Source: Salibacterium salarium (GTDB lineage Bacteria > Bacillota > Bacilli > Bacillales > Marinococcaceae). From it: a DNA stretch of 64,000 nt. Below, piece after piece: positions 1 to 9,047 of the stretch. The DNA is taken from the NCBI RefSeq assembly GCF_030813635.1, contig NZ_JAUSUM010000001.1, positions 496,001-560,000 on the forward strand. The letters are read 5' to 3'. Made by a program: the position numbers and the translations under genes. The notes under the pieces were generated by a model that worked only from the letters and a program-made list of their open reading frames with translations, made no database searches and was not told the origin of the DNA. Position 1 is the stretch's first letter. Every line of letters starts with the position of its first letter.

Positions 1-2
1 CT

Positions 3-101
3 TTTACCATGAGAACAACGGACGACGATATGCGTCATTATGTGAATCAGTTAAAAGAAGCAGGCAAACAGTTGTCCCAAAAGCTTGGATACGGGGTTTA
101 A
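3..101 (+). CDS. C-terminal end of an IclR-family-like transcriptional regulator (partial)
   Basis: The window opens inside a reading frame that stops at 99-101. The last residues (MRTTDDDMRHYVNQLKEAG followed by KQLSQKLGYGV) resemble the end of IclR-family effector domains, where a conserved arginine precedes a final amphipathic helix ending in lGy. The rest of the gene lies before the window, so neither the DNA-binding domain nor the start can be seen. Another small-molecule regulator with a similar C-terminal helix is possible. Confidence 0.5.
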   Translation, partial: FTMRTTDDDMRHYVNQLKEAGKQLSQKLGYGV

Positions 102-471
102 CACCTCGCTTGAGAGGACATAATATTCCTTTTTTCAATTGGTTATAGTGATATGATGGCAGCCGGGTATGAGGGGATTCTTCCACATGCATCGATGTCA
201 ATGTTTCAGCGAGTTGTCGGTGTTTTTGCGTGAGAGGAAAGGGTTTCGTATGGTTCCATTTTTCCATAAAACGATCCTGTTGGGTCGGAAATATAATGGG
301 AAGATTGGGGGAAGCGTGCATATAGTGTGAATGCTTGGTTAACAAAAATGAGGGAAGATTGAATTGAAAAATTATGGAGTTCGCCGGATTCGTAGCGGGA
401 TTTTATAATGATAGCTCACTTCCTTTCACCATCATCATAGCGAAAAAGAATAAATTTTATTTTCAAAAAAC
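102..471. other. intergenic, no supported feature
   Basis: About 370 bases between the regulator end and the 3' end of the BCCT gene. A 113-codon frame on the minus strand covers most of it, but it also runs through the regulator coding end and has no recognisable domain or ribosome site. I see no clear terminator or RNA gene here. Confidence 0.5.
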
Positions 472-2031
472 CTATTCCTTTTCATCACGGTAAATGTAGT
501 ATTTGCTGCCGAACGTTTTGGGCATATCTTCTTTGACTGCCTTGGTAAAAGAGATAATTAACATAATCATAATAAATATTAAAGGAAATCCAGCGACAAT
601 ACTCGCCGTTTGAAGTGTTTCAAGTCCACCAAGATACATCAACACAAGGGACGGGGCAGCAAGAACGAATGCCCAGAATAAACGATTCCAGCGCAAAGGT
701 TCATCATCAATTTCTTTTTGTGTGACCGAAGCTAAGATGTAAGAGCCCGAATCAAAGGTCGTTGCTAAGAAAACGGTCGCCAGTACCACAAAAATCCCAA
801 CAAACAATATACTTCCGGGTAGTTGATTGATAGTTCCAATAATAGCAGCTGGCGCACCATCGTTATTCAACACATCCACCACCGAATACTGTTCGGTCAG
901 CTCCAGATACAGTCCGAAATTTCCCAGTATGCCAAAATACAAGACACAACCGATGCTTCCGTAAACAAGAGTACCGACAATCATTTCTCGAATCGTGCGT
1001 CCCCGTGATATCCGGGCGACAAACAATCCTACAAATGGAGCATAAACAAGCCACCACGCCCAATAAAACACGGTCCAGCTTTCGGGAAAATCAGTTTCTT
1101 CAAAACCACCGACTCCGGCAAATGGTTCAGTCCACATACTCATTCTGAAAAAATTATCGGCTAACATACCGATGCTGTTAAACATCGTATTTCCGAGAAA
1201 AACAGTAGGGCCAACAATAAAAACAAAACCGAGTAAAATAAAAGATAGCCATAAATTTATGTCACTAAGCACACGAATTCCTTTACGCAGCCCGGAATAG
1301 GAGCTTATGGCAAAAATAAGCGTAACGACAATAAGGACGACCGTATTAACGGCCATATTAGGTTCAATTCCTGTAAAATAGCGAACACCTTCGGAAATTA
1401 AAGGAGTAGCAAGAGCCATAGTTGTACCGGCCCCGCCAAGTAGACCGAACATAAAAAGAATATCTACAATAACCCCTATAGGCCCATCAGAATATTTTTT
1501 CAAGACCGGTCGACAGGCTTCGCTTATTTTTAAAACTGGTCGTTTTCTAATATAGAAAAAATAAGAAATGGGGAGAGCGGGAAGACAATATATCGCCCAA
1601 GCAATGGGCCCCCAGTGAAAAATCCCATACGTTGCTGCCCATTCAATTGCTTCATCAGAGCCTGCTTCGATTCCAAAGGGCGGTCCGGTGTAATAATACG
1701 CCCATTCAATCGTCCCCCAATAAAGGACACTAGAACCGATTCCGGCAGCAAAAAGCATTGCTGCCCATGTCAATGTGTTAAATTCGGGCTTCACACCACG
1801 GCTGCCAAGCACAATTCGACCGTACTGGCTAAAAGCAATGTAAAGCAAAAACACGAATAAAAGCATCCCAATTAATAAGTAAATAACGCCTAAATTTTTT
1901 GATACAAACGTGTTGGATGCAGTCACAACCTTCTCTCCGAATTCAGGTACAATAATGAGAGGTCCTGCTATAATTATTAACAATAACAACGCGCCGATGA
2001 ATGTCGGCCAATCGATAATATTTTTGTTCAT
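472..2031 (-). CDS. BCCT-family osmolyte (betaine/carnitine/choline) transporter
   Basis: A 519-residue integral membrane protein with about twelve hydrophobic segments, the normal BCCT length. Family signatures are plain: the AAGIGSSVLYWGTIEW block in the early membrane helices, the HWGP motif after PPFG, and the FYWAWW...ARISRGRT signature near residue 330. The first block is closest to CaiT. From memory of CaiT, its Arg262, which replaces the sodium ion, corresponds here to an Asn (LSDIN), and the later stretch reads PFVGLF as in sodium-coupled betaine carriers. I therefore infer sodium-coupled import of a trimethylammonium osmolyte. It is divergent from nagA; the exact substrate cannot be read from sequence. 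Confidence 0.9.
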   Translation of the reverse strand: MNKNIIDWPTFIGALLLLIIIAGPLIIVPEFGEKVVTASNTFVSKNLGVIYLLIGMLLFVFLLYIAFSQYGRIVLGSRGVKPEFNTLTWAAMLFAAGIGSSVLYWGTIEWAYYYTGPPFGIEAGSDEAIEWAATYGIFHWGPIAWAIYCLPALPISYFFYIRKRPVLKISEACRPVLKKYSDGPIGVIVDILFMFGLLGGAGTTMALATPLISEGVRYFTGIEPNMAVNTVVLIVVTLIFAISSYSGLRKGIRVLSDINLWLSFILLGFVFIVGPTVFLGNTMFNSIGMLADNFFRMSMWTEPFAGVGGFEETDFPESWTVFYWAWWLVYAPFVGLFVARISRGRTIREMIVGTLVYGSIGCVLYFGILGNFGLYLELTEQYSVVDVLNNDGAPAAIIGTINQLPGSILFVGIFVVLATVFLATTFDSGSYILASVTQKEIDDEPLRWNRLFWAFVLAAPSLVLMYLGGLETLQTASIVAGFPLIFIMIMLIISFTKAVKEDMPKTFGSKYYIYRDEKE

Positions 2032-2149
2032 AGCTGCTTACCTCCAATAATAAACTGCATCTTACTAAAGGTTGCCCGGATAAATGTGTTAATATGTGTT
2101 TATAATATAATCATTTTCAAAGAAGAGAAACGAAGTAATACAAAAGTGA

Positions 2150-2167
2150 ATTGGTATAGACAACTAT
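2150..2167 (+). promoter_or_regulatory. NagR-type operator upstream of nagA
   Basis: ATTGGTATAGACAACTAT is present here and, identically on the opposite strand, at 7829-7846 before the GlcNAc PTS gene. It matches the GntR/HutC-family NagR (YvoA) operator type known from Bacillus subtilis, and a nagR gene lies in the same cluster. Confidence 0.8.
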
Positions 2168-2186
2168 AATTATATTTTGTTAAGAT
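2157..2186 (+). promoter_or_regulatory. predicted sigma-A promoter of nagA, overlapping the NagR operator
   Basis: A -35-like TAGACA (2157-2162) lies inside the operator and is followed after 18 bp by TAAGAT (2181-2186). The same arrangement with a 17-bp spacer occurs at the PTS gene, so the repressor would block the -35 region at both promoters. Confidence 0.5.
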
Positions 2187-2221
2187 AAAGAAAATCGCCA
2201 ATCATAGAAAGGGTGCGAACG

Positions 2222-3406
2222 ATGGAAAACTTCGTACTTCGTGACGTGCACATTTATAATGCAAATGAAGAAATAGAACATGCTTATATCACCGTGAAGA
2301 ACGGAAAAATCACCGCTGTCGGAGAGAACGACAGGATGGAGATAGAAATACCGGACATGGATCGCTGGAAGCTAAAAGAATATACCGTAGAGTCGGGGAC
2401 GTTACTGGTGCCAGGTATGATTGATGTACATATTCATGGAGTAAATAATGCAGACGTGATGGATGGCACATTCGATGCATTGACGACTATGACACAAACC
2501 CTTCCCGCTGAAGGAACAACCTCATTTCTTGCTACCACTATCACGCAAAGCCAGGATGCTATTACAAGAGCACTGCAAAATGCTGCTGTCTTTAGTAAAT
2601 ATCAAGCTCCACAACAGGCGGAGATGCTCGGAGTTCATTTGGAAGGTCCTTTTTTCACACCAATGAAAGCGGGGGCCCAGCCAAAAAATTTTTTGTTAGA
2701 TGCAGATGTATCGTTGTTTCAAGAATGGCAGGAAGCAGCAGAAGGGTTAATAAAATGGGTCTCACTCGCTCCAGAATGTGATTTGGACTATCAATTAATT
2801 CGTCATTTAAAAAAGACCGGTGTAATTGCATCAGCTGCTCATTCAAATGCAAATCTTGAGGAAGTGGAACAGTCGATAGTCGCTGGGTTGTCGCATGTGA
2901 CTCATCTTTTTAACGGAATGAGCGGATTGCATCATCGGGAACCCGGGCTTGCATCAGCAGCCTTGTTACACCATAAAGTAACCAATGAAATAATAGCCGA
3001 CGGTATTCATGTGCACCCTTCCATGGTGAAAATGGCGCATCAAATGAAAGGAACAACGGATATTTTCCTTATAACAGACTCCATCCGTGCGAAATGTTTG
3101 CCGAACGGACACTATGATCTAGGTGGACAAACCGTAACCGTAGAAGGGAATCGTCCATATTTAGAAGATGGAACAATAGCAGGAAGCATGTTAAAGATGA
3201 ATGAAGCGATGAAAAATATGATGAGCTACACAGACTGCAGTCTAAAAGAAGCGGTAGCGATGACGTCTGCAAATGCAGCAGCAAAACTAGGACTTGAGCA
3301 TAAAGGTGCCATTGCACCAGGGATGGATGCAGATTTTGTTTTACTTGATGAAAACCAAGAGGTCATTCGGACGTGGTGCCGTGGTCAGATAGCTTATGAA
3401 AAATAG
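2222..3406 (+). CDS. nagA: N-acetylglucosamine-6-phosphate deacetylase
   Basis: Hydrolyses GlcNAc-6-phosphate to glucosamine-6-phosphate and acetate in the cytoplasm. Visible family marks in the 394-residue protein: DVHIHG (about 68-73), HLEGPF with the metal-binding Glu at about 141, His at about 207 (AAHS) and 228 (HVTHLFN), and the catalytic Asp at about 286 in LITDS. The ATG at 2222 is chosen because GAAAGGG sits 8 bases before it; an in-frame GTG at 2213 lies inside that ribosome site. nagB follows after 14 bp, so the two are co-transcribed, under NagR control at the upstream operator. Confidence 0.96.
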   Translation: MENFVLRDVHIYNANEEIEHAYITVKNGKITAVGENDRMEIEIPDMDRWKLKEYTVESGTLLVPGMIDVHIHGVNNADVMDGTFDALTTMTQTLPAEGTTSFLATTITQSQDAITRALQNAAVFSKYQAPQQAEMLGVHLEGPFFTPMKAGAQPKNFLLDADVSLFQEWQEAAEGLIKWVSLAPECDLDYQLIRHLKKTGVIASAAHSNANLEEVEQSIVAGLSHVTHLFNGMSGLHHREPGLASAALLHHKVTNEIIADGIHVHPSMVKMAHQMKGTTDIFLITDSIRAKCLPNGHYDLGGQTVTVEGNRPYLEDGTIAGSMLKMNEAMKNMMSYTDCSLKEAVAMTSANAAAKLGLEHKGAIAPGMDADFVLLDENQEVIRTWCRGQIAYEK

Positions 3407-3420
3407 GAAGGGGGATTACT

Positions 3421-4194
3421 ATGCAGGTTATTCGAGTGAAAAATTACAATGAAATGAGTGAAAAAGCAGCGGACATGCTCGCCGCCCAAGTGAAAAGCAA
3501 ATCAGACAGTGTACTTGGACTGGCTACTGGAGGGACGCCAGAAGGAACATATAAAGCTTTTGTTCAAAAAGCACTTCAAGAAAATTTATCTTTATCCGAG
3601 CTGACGACATTCAATCTCGACGAGTATGTAGGTCTTTCTCCGCAGCATCCTAAGAGCTATCATTTGTATATGAAAAATCATTTGTTTCAACCACTTGCGC
3701 TGCAACCTTCGCAAACCAACCTTCCTAGAGGAAATGCTCCACATTTAGAAAAGGAAGCTGAACGTTATGAACGCATGATAAAGGAAGTTGGAGGAATTGA
3801 TTTACAATTGCTTGGAATCGGCGAGAATGGCCACATCGGTTTTAATGAACCAGGTACTTCATTCACATCCCGAACGCATATTGAAAAACTGAACCCAACG
3901 ACTCGCGAAGCAAACGCCCGTTATTTTGAAAACAAAGAAGACGTACCTGAACATGCCATCACGATGGGGATATCATCCATATTGGATAGCCGTAGTATCC
4001 TTTTGCTCGCCTCTGGAGAAAGAAAAAAAGAAGCTGTTAAAAGATTATTAGAAGACGAAAATACGAGAGAAGACTTTCCAGCATCCTCCTTAAAAAACCA
4101 TCCATATGTTACAATTATTGCAGATGAACATGCGTTAGCCGTTGTTTCTAAAACGGATGAACCAAGTGAAAAAGACGAAGCGAAACCATTATGA
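3421..4194 (+). CDS. nagB: glucosamine-6-phosphate deaminase
   Basis: Converts glucosamine-6-phosphate to fructose-6-phosphate and ammonia, the step after NagA. The 257-residue protein has the LATGGTP phosphate-binding loop (about 34-40), the NLDEYVGL motif with catalytic Asp at about 67, and GIGENGHIGFNEP with His at about 138 and Glu at about 143. Length is typical of the short Bacillus form without the allosteric C-terminal extension of the Escherichia coli enzyme. It is the second gene of nagA-nagB-nagR. Confidence 0.96.
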   Translation: MQVIRVKNYNEMSEKAADMLAAQVKSKSDSVLGLATGGTPEGTYKAFVQKALQENLSLSELTTFNLDEYVGLSPQHPKSYHLYMKNHLFQPLALQPSQTNLPRGNAPHLEKEAERYERMIKEVGGIDLQLLGIGENGHIGFNEPGTSFTSRTHIEKLNPTTREANARYFENKEDVPEHAITMGISSILDSRSILLLASGERKKEAVKRLLEDENTREDFPASSLKNHPYVTIIADEHALAVVSKTDEPSEKDEAKPL

Positions 4195-4222
4195 TGGTAA
4201 CAAAAAAGGAGTGAGAAATCGG

Positions 4223-4945
4223 ATGATCGACAAAACCTCACCTCTCCCTATTTATTATCAAATTCAAGAAATGATTCGAGGAAAAATAGATTCTAATGAA
4301 TGGGAGCCTGGTGATATGCTCCCATCCGAACGGATTTTCGCCGAAAGTTATGATGTTAGTCGTATGACGGTGCGTCAGGCTGTAACGGAACTTGTTAACG
4401 AAGGATTACTGCGTCGCGAAAAAGGAAAAGGGACCTTTGTTTTGGAACCGAAAATTGAGCAGACGCTGCAAGGATTGACCAGCTTTACGGAAGATATGAG
4501 AAAGCGTGGATTGAAGCCGGGCAGTAAGTTAGTGAAATACAATTTAGACAATCCTTCGTTGAAATTCGCAGAGATGTTGCAAATGCAAGGTGATCAACAA
4601 TTATACGAAATAAAACGGCTCCGGTTGGCAGATGAGGTGCCTATGGCTTTGGAAACGACGTATATGAATAAGGAGCTTGTCGGAGAGCTCCCTGAAGATA
4701 TTGAGAATCATTCGTTATATTATATATTAGAAGCAGAAAAAGGATTAAAGCTTGGAAACGGTGAACAAACATTTGAATCCTCCTTGGCACGACAAGAAGA
4801 AGCGGATTATCTTGACATACAAGTAGGAGATCCTGTGTTGTTAATCAAACGAATGACTTACTTAGAGGACGGAACATTATTTGAATATGTAAAATCGGTA
4901 TATCGAGGTGATCGCTATAAGTTCACCATTAAAATGCCAAGATAA
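4223..4945 (+). CDS. nagR: GntR/HutC-family amino-sugar repressor NagR
   Basis: A 240-residue regulator: N-terminal winged helix (about 1-70, with MLPSERIFAESYDVSRMTVR typical of GntR) and a C-terminal UTRA effector domain (about 90-238). In this family the ligand is a phosphorylated amino sugar (GlcN-6-P or GlcNAc-6-P), which releases the repressor from DNA. The start at 4223 matches the usual family N-terminus (MIDKTSPLPIYYQ) and is preceded by AAAAAAGGAG. It lies 28 bp after nagB; identical candidate operators are found before nagA and the PTS gene. Confidence 0.93.
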   Translation: MIDKTSPLPIYYQIQEMIRGKIDSNEWEPGDMLPSERIFAESYDVSRMTVRQAVTELVNEGLLRREKGKGTFVLEPKIEQTLQGLTSFTEDMRKRGLKPGSKLVKYNLDNPSLKFAEMLQMQGDQQLYEIKRLRLADEVPMALETTYMNKELVGELPEDIENHSLYYILEAEKGLKLGNGEQTFESSLARQEEADYLDIQVGDPVLLIKRMTYLEDGTLFEYVKSVYRGDRYKFTIKMPR

Positions 4946-4993
4946 ATAGGAAAAGTACAAGCACCTGGAAGTCGGCAGGGAAGACTTAGAATA

Positions 4994-5022
4994 AAAACGG
5001 ACCAACACGAATGGTCCGTTTT
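4994..5022 (+). terminator. rho-independent terminator after nagR
   Basis: A perfect 11-bp stem (AAAACGGACCA / TGGTCCGTTTT) with a 7-base loop, ending in a T-run. It closes the nagABR transcript. Confidence 0.85.
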
Positions 5023-5099
5023 CTGTCTTCTAAAGGTTTATGAAAAGCGGCTTTTTACCTACGCAGGGAAGTCACAAGTCACGGAAGGGAGAACTCTGG

Positions 5100-5837
5100 A
5101 TGGCGTTTCATTATATAGAGCAGATTCAAGAATTGCTGCATTCATTAAAAACTAATCAGCAGATTCCAATTGAAAAAGCCGTTAGTAAAGTATCTGAGTC
5201 GATTACAAATGATGGTATTATACATATTTTTGGAGCGGGGCATTCTCACATTTTGAGTGAAGAGGTTTTCTTTAGAGCCGGGGGGTTAGCACCGATAAAT
5301 CCCCTTTTTGAAGAATCACTTATGCTTCATAATGGAGCGTTACAGGCATCCATCAATGAAAGAAAAGAGAGGTACATAGAAGAATTTTTAGAACACATTT
5401 CTTTCCGAAAACAAGACGTCTTGATTGTCATTTCCACATCCGGACGGAATCCAGTCCCGATTGACGTTGCGGAATATGGGAAAAAGATGGGACTTTATGT
5501 TATAGGCATAACGTCGATGGAGTATTCTAAAAGTCAGCCATCTCGACATGAGAATGGATGGCGGCTTTATGATTGTGTAGATCTTGTGTTAGATAATTTA
5601 AGTAAAAAAGGGGATGTGCTTTTAAGCCATCCTAGTATTACAGAATCATATGGTGCTAGTTCCACTGTTATAGGAGCCGTTATTTTACAAACCTTATTTG
5701 CCGGAGTTATTGAGCATTTGATAGATAAAAACAGTACACCACCTATTTTTTTGTCAGGGAATATGGATGGAGCGGATGCACATAATAAGAAATTAATAGA
5801 AAAATATGAAGACAGGATACCGTTATTACGACTATAA
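5100..5837 (+). CDS. SIS-domain phosphosugar-binding protein (UPF0309-like)
   Basis: A 245-residue cytosolic protein with a single SIS (sugar isomerase) fold: IIHIFGAGHSHILSEE (about 40-55) and VLIVISTSGRNPVPIDVA (about 121-138) are the two phosphosugar-binding loops. Family members are annotated only as putative phosphosugar isomerases or binding proteins. Its place between nagR and the convergent GlcNAc PTS gene suggests a role with an amino-sugar phosphate, which is inference. The ATG at 5100 has GGAAGGGAG 7-9 bases before it. It is separated from nagR by a terminator, so it probably has its own promoter. Confidence 0.8.
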   Translation: MAFHYIEQIQELLHSLKTNQQIPIEKAVSKVSESITNDGIIHIFGAGHSHILSEEVFFRAGGLAPINPLFEESLMLHNGALQASINERKERYIEEFLEHISFRKQDVLIVISTSGRNPVPIDVAEYGKKMGLYVIGITSMEYSKSQPSRHENGWRLYDCVDLVLDNLSKKGDVLLSHPSITESYGASSTVIGAVILQTLFAGVIEHLIDKNSTPPIFLSGNMDGADAHNKKLIEKYEDRIPLLRL

Positions 5838-5890
5838 TAAGGGACCGTCTTGCAGAAAGTCACGCTGCCAGGTAATCCACGTTCATATTT

Positions 5891-7732
5891 TTAGGAGTTA
5901 ATTTTTATTATTGAATCTTTAGGTGTTATATCTCCATCGGAATTGCTACTGATTTCTTGATTAGCTTCAACGTTAGTAATAATCACGGGAGTGGATATAT
6001 CGAATCCGGCAGCTTGAATACTTTCTATATCAAATGATGCGACAAGCTGTCCTTCTTGCACCTTCTCGCCCTGCTCAACGTGAGAAGTGAAATATTTTCC
6101 ATATAACTCGACAGTATTTAGTCCAATGTGCAATAAGATTTCTACTCCTTCTGTCGTCGTAATACCATATGCATGCTTTGTCGGAAATACGGTGTTCACC
6201 GTTCCAGCAGTAGGTGCATAAAGTCTGCCATCTGTCGGGATAATGGCAATCCCCTTTCCAAGTGCTTCGGAGGAAAAAGCAGCGTCATTTACTTGCTGTA
6301 ATGGAATAATAGTTCCTTTTAACGGACTCATCAATGTCGTTTGTTTCCTTTTATCCCCACTGCTAAAACCAGTATATTGTTGGTTTCTCATCGCATCAGC
6401 AACGAACTCGACGTCGGTGCCGACAATAATTTGCAAGTTTTTATTATCTACTTTCATGACACCTTTAGCTCCATGTCGTTTTAAACGATCCTCGTCAATC
6501 TGATTCATATCATCCATTTGTAAACGTAAACGAGTGACACAGTTATCGATAGCTTGAATGTTTTTATAACCACCGATAGCAGCTACAAATTCTTTTGCCA
6601 TCGCATGATACTTATCATCCCCTTCATAAATAGTGGTATCGTCCTCATCATCTTCCCGCCCGGGAGTTTTTAAGTCGAGTCCTTTAATCATTGCATAAAA
6701 GACAATGAAATAAATGCAGGCGAATATAAGACCGATTCCTGCTAATAATAATGGTCTTGTCGCCAAATTAAAGTTTAAAAAGTAGTCAATAGCACCGGCT
6801 GAAAAACCAAAACCATGCAATGTCCCAACTATATTTGTAACAACCAAGGATATAGCGGTTAAGAGGGCATGAGTAACATATAACAATGGCGAAATGAACA
6901 TAAACGAGAATTCAATAGGTTCAGTAATACCCGTGAGAAAAGATGTTAACGCAAGGCCGGCTAAAAGACCACTCACTTGAGCACGTTTTTCTGGTTTAGC
7001 CGCAATAATCATAGCTAAACAAGCAGCGGGTAAACCGAACATCATTATTGGAAACATCCCGGCCATGAATATACCGGCGGTCGGATCTCCCGCGAAGAAG
7101 CGATCGAGATCACCGGAAGCTCCTTCAAAAGAACCAAATTCAAACCATATTAACGAATTTAAGACATGATGGAGCCCAATAGGAATCAACAAACGATTCA
7201 AGAAGCCATACACACCGGCTCCGAGAGCACCTGCCTCAATAATCCATTGGCCGATAGAATCAATGACCCCTTGTACGGGCGGCCAAACATACCCGAACAT
7301 GCCTGCGAGTAGAACCATTGTCGCAGCTGTCACAATCGGAACGAAGCGTCTTCCTCCAAAAAAACCCAGCCAATTAGGGAGTTTAATATTATGGAATCGA
7401 TTGTATAATAGACCGGCAATAACCCCAGAAATTATACCTCCAAGAAAGGCCATATCTATGTTCTCATTGATTGCAGCAGTTCCTTCTTGTAGCACTAAAA
7501 AACCAATGGCTCCGGCAAGGCCGGCCGCACCGTTGCCATCTTTTGATAACCCAATCGCTACACCAATCGCAAAGATTAATGGAAGGTTGTCAAAGAGAGC
7601 AGAACCAGCGGAGGCCATGAAGGGGACGTTGAATAAATCATCCTGACCTAATCTCTGTAACAGCGCAGCAGCTGGGAGCGTTGCAATGGGAAGCATTAAA
7701 GCCTTTCCAATTCGCTGCAAAAAATTCAACAT
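5891..7732 (-). CDS. nagP: N-acetylglucosamine-specific PTS enzyme IICBA
   Basis: Imports GlcNAc (possibly also glucosamine) with phosphorylation, giving the substrate of NagA. The 613 residues comprise a membrane IIC domain (about 1-350, with GLHHVLNS near 186 and TGITEPIEFSF near 267), a IIB domain with the phosphorylated Cys at about 398 (AIDNCVTRLRL), and a C-terminal IIA domain of the glucose type with phospho-His at about 535 (ILLHIGLNTVEL). The fused IIA makes it longer than B. subtilis NagP, which borrows IIA from another protein. It is convergent with the SIS gene and has a NagR operator at its promoter. Confidence 0.93.
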   Translation of the reverse strand: MLNFLQRIGKALMLPIATLPAAALLQRLGQDDLFNVPFMASAGSALFDNLPLIFAIGVAIGLSKDGNGAAGLAGAIGFLVLQEGTAAINENIDMAFLGGIISGVIAGLLYNRFHNIKLPNWLGFFGGRRFVPIVTAATMVLLAGMFGYVWPPVQGVIDSIGQWIIEAGALGAGVYGFLNRLLIPIGLHHVLNSLIWFEFGSFEGASGDLDRFFAGDPTAGIFMAGMFPIMMFGLPAACLAMIIAAKPEKRAQVSGLLAGLALTSFLTGITEPIEFSFMFISPLLYVTHALLTAISLVVTNIVGTLHGFGFSAGAIDYFLNFNLATRPLLLAGIGLIFACIYFIVFYAMIKGLDLKTPGREDDEDDTTIYEGDDKYHAMAKEFVAAIGGYKNIQAIDNCVTRLRLQMDDMNQIDEDRLKRHGAKGVMKVDNKNLQIIVGTDVEFVADAMRNQQYTGFSSGDKRKQTTLMSPLKGTIIPLQQVNDAAFSSEALGKGIAIIPTDGRLYAPTAGTVNTVFPTKHAYGITTTEGVEILLHIGLNTVELYGKYFTSHVEQGEKVQEGQLVASFDIESIQAAGFDISTPVIITNVEANQEISSNSDGDITPKDSIIKINS

Positions 7733-7810
7733 AAAAAAATCAGTCCTTTCATTATTTTCGGAATAAATAAACGATAAACATTAAATATTTATGTGATAAA
7801 TGTTGAAGTT

Positions 7811-7846
7811 ATTGTAGCATCATTCAATATAGTTGTCTATACCAAT
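7811..7846 (-). promoter_or_regulatory. promoter and NagR-type operator of the GlcNAc PTS gene
   Basis: Read on the minus strand, ATTGGTATAGACAACTAT (7846 to 7829) is identical to the nagA operator. Its TAGACA (7839-7834) acts as a -35 box, followed after exactly 17 bp by TACAAT (7816-7811). Confidence 0.75.
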
Positions 7847-8200
7847 TTCTAGCGTTTGATCTAATGTTTTGAAGGTTGTGTTGGGGGTAATATTGAAGTT
7901 GAAAATATTTATTTATATGGGTCACCTGTTTTTTCCGCTTTAACCACGAAATACACGAACCAAGAATCAGCCGCCACTGCATCCACATGATGCGGCGTAT
8001 GTGCAGAATTTAGTAAAAGTGAAAAATAAAAGTTACCAGGAACGTGTAAATTGTTACGATAATACAATTCTTTAACTGGTTAAGTAGGGGAGAAATAGTA
8101 ACATAGGTATTACAGTTTTAAGAAAACGTTTTACTTTTTATAGCCATATAGTTGTCTTTTGTGTAAAATATAAAAAGGAACAGCGAAAGGAGTGCCATTT
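7847..8200. other. intergenic leader region with a cre-like box
   Basis: About 350 bases upstream of the 8201 gene. AGAAAACGTTTTAC at 8121-8134 fits the CcpA cre consensus at 11 of 14 positions, including the central CG. Around 7970-8000 are imperfect inverted repeats (GCCGC...GCGGC). ATAGTTGTCT at 8151-8160 resembles half of the NagR operator but lacks the other half. Confidence 0.35.
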
Positions 8201-8842
8201 ATGTCAGACCAAATAAAACAAAAATTGCAGAATATCCTGCACTCATCCATTGATAAACATAAATTTGAGAGAGCGGAGGATGCGGTTACTCATTTGAGAC
8301 AATTAGCTGAAATAGAAGCTTTTATCTCTGAAGAAGAGCCTCGTCGGTACAACGAACAATCTGTACACAGACAAAACAATGACGAACAGAATACGGGCTT
8401 AAGGGATACGGTTGTCCCTAGTCCTAGTAGTATAAAAAGTAGGAAGGAAAATAATTCTACTTCTTCTGCAAATAAGGATACGTTAGAGCTCTATTATATG
8501 GAAGAAGATTCTCTTTTAAAGTTCAAAAAATCTCCGCAAACGTACACCGTCAGTATAGATTTTTTTCGTACGTTTCTTGAGAATTTACATACGTGGAAAG
8601 GGCAGGAGTCTTTTTCTTCTAAAACTTATTATGACCAATTTTTTAATCAGTTACATGAGATGTCTAATTATCAAAACTCTACGCTTCGCCAATTTATTAC
8701 ACTCTTATTTCGGTTTGCTTATAGGTTGGGAGTCTTGGAGAAAACGAGCACCTCACAACGTAGCCGCTACGTTACAGCAGATGCGTTTGAGGTGGAACAT
8801 GTCTTAAACAATATTTTCGAACAAAAAATCGTATACTTATAA
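8201..8842 (+). CDS. hypothetical protein, helical with a polar linker
   Basis: I do not recognise this 213-residue cytosolic protein. It has a charged helical N-terminus (about 1-45), a Ser/Asn-rich low-complexity linker (about 48-95) and a more structured helical C-terminal part (about 105-213, rich in Phe/Tyr/Leu). No signal peptide or membrane helix is seen. The ATG at 8201 is preceded by AAAGGAG with an 8-base gap; a GTG nine bases earlier lies within that site. It stands alone, with a terminator downstream and a cre-like box upstream. Confidence 0.7.
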   Translation: MSDQIKQKLQNILHSSIDKHKFERAEDAVTHLRQLAEIEAFISEEEPRRYNEQSVHRQNNDEQNTGLRDTVVPSPSSIKSRKENNSTSSANKDTLELYYMEEDSLLKFKKSPQTYTVSIDFFRTFLENLHTWKGQESFSSKTYYDQFFNQLHEMSNYQNSTLRQFITLLFRFAYRLGVLEKTSTSQRSRYVTADAFEVEHVLNNIFEQKIVYL

Positions 8843-8897
8843 TGTTTAATCAAAGGCTTCCTGTCTTTCCGTAAAGGACCGTAGATAGAAGACCAGT

Positions 8898-8947
8898 AAG
8901 AGCTGTGCTCAAAAGTCTTTTTAAGACTGATGGGACAGTTCTTTTTT
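8898..8947 (+). terminator. terminator after the 8201 gene
   Basis: AAGAGCTGT pairs with ACAGTTCTT around an inner AGTCTT/AAGACT hairpin and is followed by six T residues. Confidence 0.6.
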
Positions 8948-9047
8948 ATAGGGATGTTTTCGAAGTCCTGACAAGATTTGTTTTTTGCATGTGAATGTTT
9001 GTCAGAACGTTGTTGTGTGCAAGATGAATGGCAAGAATAAACAAGAA

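Noticed and set aside
4-345. 113-codon frame on the minus strand at the window start
   Set aside because: It runs through the coding end of the IclR-like gene, lacks a ribosome site and has no recognisable domain.
8151-8160. ATAGTTGTCT resembling part of the NagR operator before the 8201 gene
   Set aside because: Only half of the 18-bp operator is present and the gene has no link to amino sugars.
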